From: Anaeromyces robustus
Lineage: Eukaryota > Neocallimastigomycota > Neocallimastigomycetes > Neocallimastigales > Neocallimastigaceae
Assembly: GCA_002104895.1 (NCBI GenBank)
Contig: MCFG01000380.1
Span: 1 to 12,500, forward strand
Direction: 5' to 3'
Length of the DNA stretch: 12,500 nt
This document shows positions 1 to 7,995 of this stretch, piece by piece. A program made the position numbers and the translations under genes. Under the pieces are notes generated by a model. That model made no database searches and was not told where the DNA came from. It was given only the letters and a program-made list of their open reading frames with translations. Numbering within the stretch: position 1 is the stretch's first letter; each line of letters begins with the position of its first letter.

Positions 1-393
1 CAAGATTTTATTCCATCTAGACCAACTATTTCAAGAGCTATGAAATCTGTTGATGATAACAATGATCATAGAAGAATTCTTGAAGAATTAGATGAACCAA
101 TGGATGATGCTGATTCTAAATTTGTAATTGATTATTACAATGAAAATAATGAACAAAATGATGAAAATGATGATGAAAATAATGAAAAGGATATTTTAGA
201 TAATGTTGATTTAATCAATGGAGATGATGAACTCAAAGAACTTTATAAAAAGTTAATTATTAAAAAATTAAAGTCTGATATTAAGAAAATGGATTCAGAA
301 AAATTAATTGTTGATATACTTAAAGAAGCTATTCAAAAAAATCCTGAATCTGCTAGTAATGTTAATGAATCATTAAAAAATCTTTTAAAATAG
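1..393 (+). CDS. 3' end of a gene for an unrecognised acidic, Asn/Asp-rich protein (partial)
   Basis: The reading frame is open from base 1 to the TAG at 391-393, giving 130 C-terminal residues. The ATG at base 40 is probably internal, because 13 in-frame sense codons precede it, so the true start lies outside the window. The visible part has three zones. A short basic/Pro stretch (PSRPTISRAMK) comes first. A highly acidic, low-complexity Asn/Asp/Glu zone follows at about residues 28-65. The last part is a charged Lys/Glu/Leu-rich, probably helical tail of about 60 residues (KELYKKLIIKKLKSDIKKM and onward). There is no membrane segment and no motif I recognise. The acidic zone looks like the product of GAT/GAA/AAT codon slippage. 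Base composition is clearly richer in G and C than the spacer after it, which supports real coding sequence. The function is unknown. Nothing links it to the secreted proteins downstream. Confidence 0.75.
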   Translation, partial: QDFIPSRPTISRAMKSVDDNNDHRRILEELDEPMDDADSKFVIDYYNENNEQNDENDDENNEKDILDNVDLINGDDELKELYKKLIIKKLKSDIKKMDSEKLIVDILKEAIQKNPESASNVNESLKNLLK

Positions 394-1002
394 ACTATTA
401 ATTTTTAATTCATTATATCCTAATTTTCACCTTTACTTTTATATATACTTAACATTTTTATTATACTATATAAATAAATAGTCATTTTATGTTTTTTATT
501 TATTTAATTTTCAGTTTATATATAATTTTTTAATTATTAATTTTTTTTTTTAAATATTTCGTTATATTATTACTCTATATTTTTTTTTCTTATCTATAAA
601 TATTATAATATTTGTATTTATATATATATATATGTATATTTAACATAAAATTTTAATAATAATAATAATTTTATGTTTGTAATTATATTATATATATATT
701 TAGTATAAAATTTTAATAATGAATAATGATAATAATTATTTGTTTGTATTTATATTTATATATATTGATATATTTAATATATTTAGTTTTTTTATTGTTA
801 ATAAGTTTTGTAAAGAAAAATAATAAATTAATACAATTATGTAGTTATTATAATAAAAAAAAAGTATAATATTATAATATTAGAAAAAAGAAATTAAATA
901 AAAAGTAATATAAAAAATTATATATAATGTAGAAATCTAGAAAATAAAATATAATAAAAATAAATTATTAAAAAAAAATATTTATTAAATATAAGTATTT
1001 AT

Positions 1003-1034
<32 letters not shown>

Positions 1035-1177
1035 TAAAATCAATAAATAAATAAATAAATAAGTAAATAAAAAGAAAAAAAAAAAAATAAAATTGTGAAA
1101 TATTATGTATATCTATTAATTATTAATCATATTAAACAAAGATAACTTTTTTCTACTGTATAAAATGCTGTTGTTTC

Positions 1178-1209
1178 ATTATTATTAATTATTATTATTA
1201 TTATTATTA

Positions 1210-1255
<46 letters not shown>

Positions 1256-1280
1256 ATTATTATTATTATTATTATTATTT
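1178..1280. repeat. Interrupted ATT trinucleotide microsatellite
   Basis: About 100 bases of ATT units are broken at several places by an extra AATT step, so the array consists of perfect blocks joined by phase changes. It lies in spacer and encodes nothing. Confidence 0.9.
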
Positions 1281-1645
1281 ATTTTAATATATTGAATTAA
1301 TCCGAATTAAGGGTGAATGAAACTTTTGAATCATTTTCATTTATAATTTTACAATTTGATTTATATATATATATATATATGTATTTTTTTTTTTACTATG
1401 ACATTACATATTATTATACTACTTTTTTTTTTTTTTTTTTTTTTCCCTCCAGAGTATTATTCATTATTATCTATAATGTTTAACTAGTTTTTTTTTTATT
1501 TATTTTTCTAGTATCATTTTTTTTCTATTATGTGTTTTTTTTATGATTCATGTATTTTAATATTTAAATTCAATAAAGATGATGTACGAATTGTGTACTA
1601 TAAAAAAAAAACTATGACATTGTTACTTTATTTAACTACAATTTC

Positions 1646-1755
<110 letters not shown>

Positions 1756-2023
1756 CTTTAGTGTGATGATTGATGATGTGTTTTCTTCATCTTCTTTGTG
1801 TTTATTAGTTATTAAACAATTTAGTATTTTTTTTTTTTTTTTTTTTTTTTTCTTTTTTTTTTAATTAATTAAATTTTTTTTAAGACATCGAGCTTCTTTT
1901 GGGAGACTTTCAACTTCTGAATATTTATTTATTGAACTTATTTACTTTGTAAATTTATTATGTCATATTATGTTTTTTTGAAGCTTAGCGTTTTTTTTTT
2001 TTTTTTATTAGTGATTTTTTTTT

Positions 2024-2248
2024 CAAGTTATTCTCAACTATCTTCTTTTTTATTTTTTTCATTTTTTTTTCAAGTTATTCTCAACTATCTTCTTTTTTAT
2101 TTTTTTCATTTTTTTTTTCAAGTTATTCTCAACTATCTTTTTTCAACTATCTTTTTTCAACTATCTTTTTTTTTTTTTTATTTTTTTCATTTTTTTTTTC
2201 AAGTTATTCTTAACTATCTTTTTTTTTTTTTATTTTTATTTTTTTTTC
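2024..2248. repeat. T-rich minisatellite, 47/48-bp unit with nested 14-bp repeat
   Basis: The core CAAGTTATTCTCAACTATCT recurs at 2024, 2071 and 2119, and with one change (TTCTTAAC) at 2200. Spacings are 47, 48 and 81. The longer third interval contains a 14-bp subrepeat (CAACTATCTTTTTT) starting at 2130, 2144 and 2158. Units are joined by T-tracts with a conserved TTTTTCATT step. The array stays open in one plus-strand frame (1960-2253) and would give a Phe-rich peptide. I read this as a by-product of the repeat, not a gene. Confidence 0.85.
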
Positions 2249-2867
2249 AGTGACTGTTTTATATTGACTAAATTTTTGTTATTTATTCCTTTTATATATA
2301 TACTTAAGTTTGACTTTTTAATTGCATTCTATTTTTTTTAATATCTTCTTTGTGTTTTCTTCAATGTATTTGTTTAGTTTATTTCTCTCTAGCAGGATAT
2401 ATATAAAAATTCATCATCCTATGTTTTTAAAATTGCTTTTTTTGTTAAAAAATTTAATTATCCACAACTACCCCATAAACCCATTTGAATCCTCTTTAAC
2501 ATTGATAGTTTTTTATTATTTAATTATTTCTGTATATTTGTTATCGTAGTTTTTTCTGTTCATTCATTTGTTTATCTTAATAAAATGGTACAAAGATAAA
2601 ATAAAAATAAAAATAAAATCTCATTATGACTTTACAAATTATTATTACATTTTTTCTATAAATTTACTGCTAGAATGTACTAAAAAAAAATTTGTAAAAT
2701 TTGTACTTTAACATAATATATAATATTATGCAAATAAAATTATTATTTAAAATTAAAGTTTAATATAATTTATTTTTATTAATATAAAATTTGGATTATA
2801 TAATATTAATCTTTGGATTGTGCAACATGAACAATTAATCGTTTATTACACATATTGAAAAAATATA

Positions 2868-2870
<3 letters not shown>

Positions 2871-2899
<29 letters not shown>
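2871..2899. repeat. Poly-A tract, A29
   Basis: This is an uninterrupted run of 29 A preceded by alternating TA. It could be the tail scar of a retroposed sequence, but no coding relic lies before it and no target-site duplication is evident. A simple-sequence tract is the plainer reading. Confidence 0.85.
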
Positions 2900-2903
<4 letters not shown>

Positions 2904-3037
2904 TAATAAATTACAAAGATAAACCAATTAAAAACTGTATTTTTTACTACAAATTTTTTGAGACTAATGAAATCATATATAAGGCTTTATTTATATCTTT
3001 TTTATTTATTTTTTGAAAAAAAAAGTTTTTATTAATA

Positions 3038-3142
3038 TCTTTTTTTTATTTATATATAATCAAATCAATAAATCAATCAATCAATAAATAATAAATAATA
3101 ACTAAATAATAAATAAATAAATAAATAAATAAATAAAAAAAG
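3038..3142 (+). promoter_or_regulatory. Putative promoter and A-rich leader of the first beta-helix gene
   Basis: A T-tract runs into a TATA-like TTATTTATATATA about 90 bases before the ATG. A similar T-tract plus TTATTTATATAT lies about 85 bases before the start of the paralogue at 11079. The leader then holds AATC and AAAT tetranucleotide repeats and ends in ATAAAAAAAG just before the ATG, identical in both paralogues. A-rich leaders are normal in such genomes. The TATA call rests only on composition and on the paralogous position. Confidence 0.35.
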
Positions 3143-4840
3143 ATGAAATTTCAAAAGCAAATAAAAAATATAATTGCAACCTTATTTTTATTAAATTTGG
3201 TTCATGCTCAAGATAATACTGAAAATGAAATAATTTTAACTCCAGGTCCAATTGTTAGTAAATATAATAAAAATGATTTAGATGAAATCTATGATGAATC
3301 AAGTATTGAAATTCAATGTACCGGTATTTCATGTAATTCTTCAAGTAATAATGTTTTACTTGATGAAGGAAAAGTTACTATTTCTAATCCTGGTACTTAT
3401 ATACTTGGTGGTGAATTAAATGGTCAACTTAATATTGCAGTTTCAAAAGAAGATACGGTTCATCTTATTTTAAGAAATGCTACTATTTCTAGTGATTTTG
3501 GACCGGCTATTTATGGTGAAAAATGTAAAAAAGTAATCATTACTACTGAAGGTGAAAATACTATTTCTGATTCAACTAATTATCCAGAAGATACAACAAC
3601 AACCACTAGTATTATTACTACTGATGAAATTGAAACTGATATTATGGATGAAGTTAATAAAGAAATTGAAAATAATGAAACTGAAGATGAACAAAGTAAA
3701 CCACCAAATGCTTGTATTTTTATTAAAAGTAATCTTACATTAAATGGTAAGGGAACTCTTAATGTTTATGGTAATTTTGATGAAGGTATTAGATCAAAAA
3801 AGAATTTAAAAATTATTTCTGGTAAAATAAATGTTATTTCCGAAGGTAACAGTATTAAAGCTAAAGAATCTATTTCTATTAAAGATGGTGAAATTAATAT
3901 TGATTCTGGTAAATCTGCTATTAAAGTTACCAAAGATACTGAACCAGAAGAAGGTTTTATTGTTATTGATGGAGGTAAAATTATTGTTAAAGCTGTAAAA
4001 GATGCTATTCATGCTGAAACTCATTTAACAATTAATGATGGTAATATTAAAATTATTGATTGTGAAGAAGGTCTTGAAGCCCAAATGATTGATATTATTG
4101 GTGGTGACATTTTTATTAATACTACTGATGATGGTATTAATGCTACAAGAATTGGTAGTACTGGTGATGATGAAGAAATTGCACCAAAAGATGGTTATAA
4201 TTATGATGAACAAGTCTATATTAGAATTATTGGTGGTAAGGTTGATGTTAAAGCAGATAGTAAAAATACAGATGGTATTGATTCTAATGGTTCACTTTAT
4301 ATTGGTGGTAATTCTGAAGTATATGCTGATATTGTTTATGGTAGTGCTTTTGGTCGTTTATCTTCTATAGATTCTGATGGTTATAAATCCATTAATGGTA
4401 ATGCTACTGCTCTTATAACTGGTTCTGGAAAATTTTATTCAGGTACCGTTTTAGAAGATGGAATTAAAGGAACATCATCAGCAGATGATTTAACTCCAGA
4501 ATATGTAATAAAAATGTATCCAGATAAAACAAGAGAAGAAGCTGAATCAATAGTAGAATATGTAAAAATGAGTGCCGCTAATGGTCAAGAATTTATATAT
4601 GATGATCCAGGATCTTGTTCATTTTTCCAACCATATGTTAGAATTATTTTTACTACCCAAAGAGAAGGTATTCCAATTATTATTAAGGATAAGGAAGGTA
4701 AAGTTTTAATTGAACGTAAACCAAGAGCACAATTTGGTATTATTTTCTTTACATCACCAGAATTAATTGAAGGTGAAACCTATACTATCATTGCTGGTAA
4801 CAAAAGTGATACAGTAATTGCTGAAGTTGATCATAATTAA
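3143..4840 (+). CDS. Secreted Cthe_2159-like (DUF4353) beta-helix carbohydrate-binding protein
   Basis: A complete 565-residue, intron-free gene. Residues 1-22 form a signal peptide (basic start, hydrophobic LFLLNLV, cleavage after VHA). An N-terminal strand region holds the family-like ISNPGTYILGGELNGQL (about 79-96). Residues 147-188 are a Thr-rich then acidic insertion. Residues 189 to about 440 are repeated beta-helix rungs with GG-(D/K)-I-x-I-x-A-x-x-D-x-I patterns, including DEGIRSKK, DCEEGLEAQ, DDGINA and DGIDSNGSLYIGG. Residues 451-482 look like a helical insertion (TPEYVIKMYPDK). The last 79 residues carry the typical tail IIIKDKEGKVL and SSPEL-like TSPELIEGETYTI. Bacterial members of this family are right-handed beta-helix proteins resembling pectate lyases that bind cellulose or pectic sugars. 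Binding here is inferred. No dockerin, CBM1, membrane anchor or separate catalytic domain is visible. Several N-x-S/T sites fit secretion. Its closest relatives in the window are the pseudogene at 7532 and the gene at 11079. Confidence 0.85.
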   Translation: MKFQKQIKNIIATLFLLNLVHAQDNTENEIILTPGPIVSKYNKNDLDEIYDESSIEIQCTGISCNSSSNNVLLDEGKVTISNPGTYILGGELNGQLNIAVSKEDTVHLILRNATISSDFGPAIYGEKCKKVIITTEGENTISDSTNYPEDTTTTTSIITTDEIETDIMDEVNKEIENNETEDEQSKPPNACIFIKSNLTLNGKGTLNVYGNFDEGIRSKKNLKIISGKINVISEGNSIKAKESISIKDGEINIDSGKSAIKVTKDTEPEEGFIVIDGGKIIVKAVKDAIHAETHLTINDGNIKIIDCEEGLEAQMIDIIGGDIFINTTDDGINATRIGSTGDDEEIAPKDGYNYDEQVYIRIIGGKVDVKADSKNTDGIDSNGSLYIGGNSEVYADIVYGSAFGRLSSIDSDGYKSINGNATALITGSGKFYSGTVLEDGIKGTSSADDLTPEYVIKMYPDKTREEAESIVEYVKMSAANGQEFIYDDPGSCSFFQPYVRIIFTTQREGIPIIIKDKEGKVLIERKPRAQFGIIFFTSPELIEGETYTIIAGNKSDTVIAEVDHN

Positions 4841-4931
4841 TTTTTTTTTTATTAAATTTTGGTCTTAAAATGGATTTTTTTTTTTTTTAAAAAAAAAAAA
4901 AATTAAATGGGGTAAAAAAAATTTTTTTTTT
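4841..4931. repeat. T14A14 palindrome and A8T10 tract in the 3' flank
   Basis: Directly after the stop there is a T run. Then T14 (4875-4888) is joined to A14 (4889-4902), a perfect 28-base palindrome, and A8T10 follows (4914-4931). In the transcript this would be a strong U/A hairpin near where the 3' end of the mRNA should form. Any role in 3'-end formation is a guess, since similar T/A junctions occur elsewhere in the spacers (8675-8700, 10814-10844). Confidence 0.7.
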
Positions 4932-5038
4932 AAAAATAATAAATGAAATAAATAATATATAAATTAAAAAATAAAATAAAAATAAAATAAAATAAAAATA
5001 AAATAAAACAAAATAATAATAATAATATATAATAATAA

Positions 5039-5040
<2 letters not shown>

Positions 5041-5093
<53 letters not shown>

Positions 5094-5094
5094 A
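5041..5094. repeat. AAAT tetranucleotide microsatellite
   Basis: About 13 AAAT units in tandem, embedded in longer AAATA/AATA-rich sequence from about 4940 to 5105. The same tetranucleotide is expanded in the leader of the gene at 3143 and around 10216-10306. Confidence 0.9.
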
Positions 5095-5364
5095 ATAAAT
5101 AAATATTATATAAATTAAAATTTTATAATAAAAAAAAATAATAGAGAATTGATACAAGTAGTAATTATAAAATAATTATTATTATTTTAAAATTATTATC
5201 AAATAAGTTTTAATTTAAATTTAAAAAAAAAAAATAATAAAAAATAACCCATAATAAAATAATAAGTTTTTTTTCTTTTTTTCTTTTTTTTTTTTCATTT
5301 TAAATGAATGAATATTATATAAATGAATAGTGGAATAGAAATAATAAAAAAATTTGTTTTATAG

Positions 5365-5402
5365 AGGTTTTATCTTTATCTTTATTATAAAGATAAAAAC
5401 CT
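5365..5402. repeat. Near-perfect inverted repeat (hairpin)
   Basis: The left arm AGGTTTTATCTTTA (5365-5378) pairs with the right arm TAAAGATAAAAACCT (5388-5402), with one unpaired base and a 9-base loop. Outside it, AAAAATTT (5347-5354) can pair with AAATTTTT (5403-5410). G/C pairs at the base of the stem make it stand out from random A/T pairing. It is not next to a recognisable gene end. Confidence 0.6.
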
Positions 5403-5808
5403 AAATTTTTATTCATTATTATTTTTTTTTAAAATTCAATATATTAATATTAATCTTTTTTGTATTTATTATTATTAATTATAAGAATATATTATTCATT
5501 ATAATAGAATGTTCTAAATATTTATTTTTTTTATATTAATAAGAAAAATATGGTAAGATAAAATGAAAAATTTTATTGTAATATATTATTGAAAAACCTT
5601 AATTATTATAAAATTTAATATAGTTTATTTATGTAAGAAATAATAATAATTTGATAAAATAATTTAATTTTGATGTTGACAAAGTTATTAAATGGTTTTT
5701 TTATAAAATAATAAAAAATTAATATTTATATAAATAAAAGTAGTATTTTATCTACAATAATATAAAATTAATATTAATTCTTATTAATTGATGAAATCAA
5801 TAACAATA

Positions 5809-5922
5809 TCAATAATAAAATCTGTTATAGTTTCCGTGTAATATCACTATGATAATAGTATTAATTATACTATCAGTAATAACAGTATCAGTTTCAACAT
5901 CAATATCAATATCATGGAAACA
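5809..5922 (-). pseudogene. Possible eroded coding relic, unrecognised
   Basis: On the minus strand a frame stays open for about 37 codons to a TGA at 5811-5809. It is rich in GAT, ACT, ATT and GTT codons, like the real genes here (a D-I-D-I-D-V-E-T-D-T run). The local G+C is higher than in the surrounding spacer. An adjoining piece in a neighbouring frame (LDYDVIVS, about 5920-5940) would fit a frameshift. There is no recognisable domain, and chance or codon-like repeats could explain it. Confidence 0.2.
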
Positions 5923-6121
5923 ATAACATCATAATCAAGAATTATTGTAGTAGTTTTATAATTATTATAAATATCAATTGAAACTTCTGAATTAATTCTA
6001 TATCATTATTTTTTTTTTATTTTAAAAATTTTATTATTTTTTTCATTAGATATATTTAAATACTTTATATTTTTTTAATTTTTGATCAAAACAAAAAATT
6101 GGAAAAATTTTTATATTATTC

Positions 6122-6271
6122 TTAATACTCATTAGATATAAAATTATTACAGTTTTCTTTCAAATAAGTGATTTTTATAGTATCGAATCCATTTCCAATG
6201 TAACCACCAATTCATTTAGTTAACAATAAATTTTCATAAAACTCTGAGATTTTTTCAAATATTTTTTGTAA
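6122..6271 (-). pseudogene. Possible gene remnant with one in-frame TGA, unrecognised
   Basis: Read on the minus strand from about 6271 to the TAA at 6124-6122, the sequence gives about 49 codons of ordinary mixed composition, including KISEFYENLL, IGGYIGNGFDTIKIT and LKENCNNFI. The only interruption is a TGA at 6214-6212, which could be a TGG changed by one base. Such a Gly-, Cys- and Glu-containing frame is unusual in this spacer. I do not recognise the family. The upstream end runs into a TTA microsatellite, so any earlier part of the gene is lost. Confidence 0.35.
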
Positions 6272-6744
6272 TAATAATAATTTATAATAATTATTTGTAT
6301 ATGATTATTTTATTATTATTATATATATAATTATGAAATATATATTATTGTAAATTGTTATTATAAATTGTTATAATTTTATAATAAATAAATATTATTT
6401 ATTATGTAATACTATATAATATTTTTTAAAAAATTAAAAAAAGTTATTTTAAAATTTTTTCTGTATTTTCATTATTATATGAATGTTAATTATGTTCAAT
6501 TATAATAAAAACCTATATATTTAAAATAAAAAAGCATTCAAACAAAATAAATAAATAAATATAATAGAAAAAAAAAACTTATTATAATTTTAATAGATAA
6601 TATTAAGAAATTTATATAAAAAAGAAATTAACAGTATCAATAAAAAATTAATTTACAAAAATTTTGATACAACTTTGTTGTTGCTTTTTAAAATTTTAAA
6701 TAATATTTTTTTTTATTATTAGTGTTGTCTATAATTAGTTCAAT

Positions 6745-6770
6745 ATTATTATTATTATTATTATTATTAT
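6745..6770. repeat. Short ATT microsatellite
   Basis: Eight to nine uninterrupted ATT units in spacer. Confidence 0.85.
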
Positions 6771-7531
6771 CACAATTTTATTTATATTTAAAAAAAGTTG
6801 TTACAAAACACATGAATTAAACATATATAATATTATATATAATATTATAAATAAATAAAATAAAATAGTATATATATGAAATAAAGAAATATAAATATAA
6901 AAAAATACTCTAAAAATTTTTGTAATGATATATCCTTCTCTAAAGATAAAGTAATAAATATAATACAAACAAATAAAATAATAATATATGTAAAAAAAAA
7001 TAAAAGATAATAATACTCCTACTACTCCTACTATACTTTCTTTTTTTAATTCATTTCTTTAGTTATCAACTAAAACAAAGATTAGAAAGAAAAAAAAAGA
7101 AACAAAACAAAATGAAATAAAATAAAAAATAAAATAGATTTTGAAAAGACAAACAAAATAAAATAATTATTTATATTAAAAGTAAACAAGTTTCATATTT
7201 AATTATAAATTTAATTAATCATAATTATTTATTAACATAATGTATCATTTTTTATATAATATGTTTTTATAATTACTCATTTATTTATATACTCATTATT
7301 TATTGCATTATATTATTTATATATAACAGTATGAAAAAAAAAATTTTTTTAAAAATTTTGTTCATAAAAAAACTTTTTGTATTAAAATATTTAATTAATT
7401 TTTTTTAAAAAAAAAAAAAGAAGATTTTTAAAATTTAGTCTAGTTCAATTAAGAATTTTTACATTATATATTAAAATTTGAAAATACGTAAAAAGAAAAA
7501 TTTCCTTTATTTTTTTCTTTTTATATCTTCT

Positions 7532-7995
7532 TTTAACAGTTAATGATTGTGAAGAAGGTCTTGAAGACCAAATGATTGATTTTATTGGTGGTGATATTTA
7601 TATTGATGCCACTGATGATTTTTTGAAGCATTAAATTAATGCTTCAAAAATTATATAAAGAATCACAAAGTGATGATTGTTGGTGCTGTTTATGGAAGTG
7701 TTTTTGGTAATATGGCTGCCGTTGATTCTGATGGTTATGTGAATATACATATGATCAACCAGAACTTTGTTCTTTCTTACAACCATATATTAGAGTTAAT
7801 ATTGATATGCAATTAGGATGTACTCCCAATTATTATTAAGGATAGTGAAAGTAAAATTTTAATTGAACATAAACCAAGAGTACAGTATGGGGTTATTTAT
7901 TATACATCATCAGAAATAATTGAAGGTGAAACCTAAACTATAACTGCTAGTGATGACATACTAAAACAGTAATTGTTAAACCTTGATATAAATCA
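7532..7995 (+). pseudogene. Decayed 3' fragment of a Cthe_2159-like beta-helix gene
   Basis: Homology to both intact paralogues begins at TTTAACAGTTAATGA (7532) and ends near 7995. The first roughly 294 codons are absent, and 464 bases remain where the gene at 3143 has 817. Pieces in order: a rung with CEEGLED and GGDIYIDATDD; an inverted-repeat lesion at 7620-7650; a short unclear part; a rung with VYGSVFGN and DSDGY (7680-7738); a jump of about 200 bases relative to the intact gene; then the C-terminal domain from 7740 (FLQPYIRVN, TPEHKPRVQ-like and EIIEGET parts). Disabling changes are a 21-base deletion near 7545, the hairpin lesion, an extra C in the CCC at 7825-7827 that brings a TAA into frame, and a TAA at 7934-7936 where the intact gene has TAT. 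The middle part is closer to the gene at 11079 (CAGTTAATGA, TATATTGATGC). No start or signal peptide survives. Confidence 0.9.
7620..7650. repeat. Perfect 15-bp inverted repeat inside the pseudogene
   Basis: Bases 7620-7634 (TTTTTGAAGCATTAA) and 7636-7650 (TTAATGCTTCAAAAA) are exact reverse complements separated by one A. The right arm is ancestral: the same bases lie at 12081-12095 in the intact paralogue, after GATGATGGTA. In the pseudogene the GGTA is replaced by the left arm plus an A. The left arm is therefore a new inverted copy of the sequence next to it. Confidence 0.9.

Larger units (their letters stand above)
4841..7531. other. AT-rich spacer between the first beta-helix gene and the pseudogene
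   Basis: These 2.7 kb carry no intact gene. They contain an AAAT array (5041-5094), an inverted repeat (5365-5402), an ATT run (6745-6770), a 9-bp duplication CTCCTACTA near 7015-7032, and two faint minus-strand coding-like stretches at 5809-5922 and 6122-6271, listed separately. The long minus-strand Tyr/Ile/Phe-rich frame at 4930-5157 is the translated AAAT repeat and is not a gene. Confidence 0.75.

Noticed and set aside
1960-2253. 97-codon plus-strand frame rich in Phe
   Set aside because: It is a translation of the T-rich minisatellite. The repeats explain both its length and its hydrophobicity.
2322-2549. 75-codon plus-strand hydrophobic frame
   Set aside because: It is composed of Phe/Ile/Leu/Tyr from A/T-rich spacer, with no motif. 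The opposite strand shows a slightly coding-like stretch (YDNKYTEIIK, VKEDSNGFMG), but it is broken by several stops, too weak to list.
2871-2899. Poly-A tract as a retrotransposon tail
   Set aside because: No reverse transcriptase relic or target-site duplication is adjacent. Long A and T tracts are common throughout these spacers.
3806-4213. Minus-strand frames antisense to the first gene, one also open at 11784-11969
   Set aside because: They are shadows of the coding frame. They are open in both paralogues because the parent protein sequence is conserved, and they are Asn/Phe-rich as expected for the antisense of GAT/AAA codons.
4601-4840. Fungal dockerin or CBM at the C terminus of the first gene
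   Set aside because: The needed clusters of Cys, Trp and Tyr are absent. The tail instead follows the family's own C-terminal pattern, so there is no support for cellulosome attachment.
4930-5157. 75-codon minus-strand Tyr/Ile/Phe frame
   Set aside because: Direct translation of the AAAT array.
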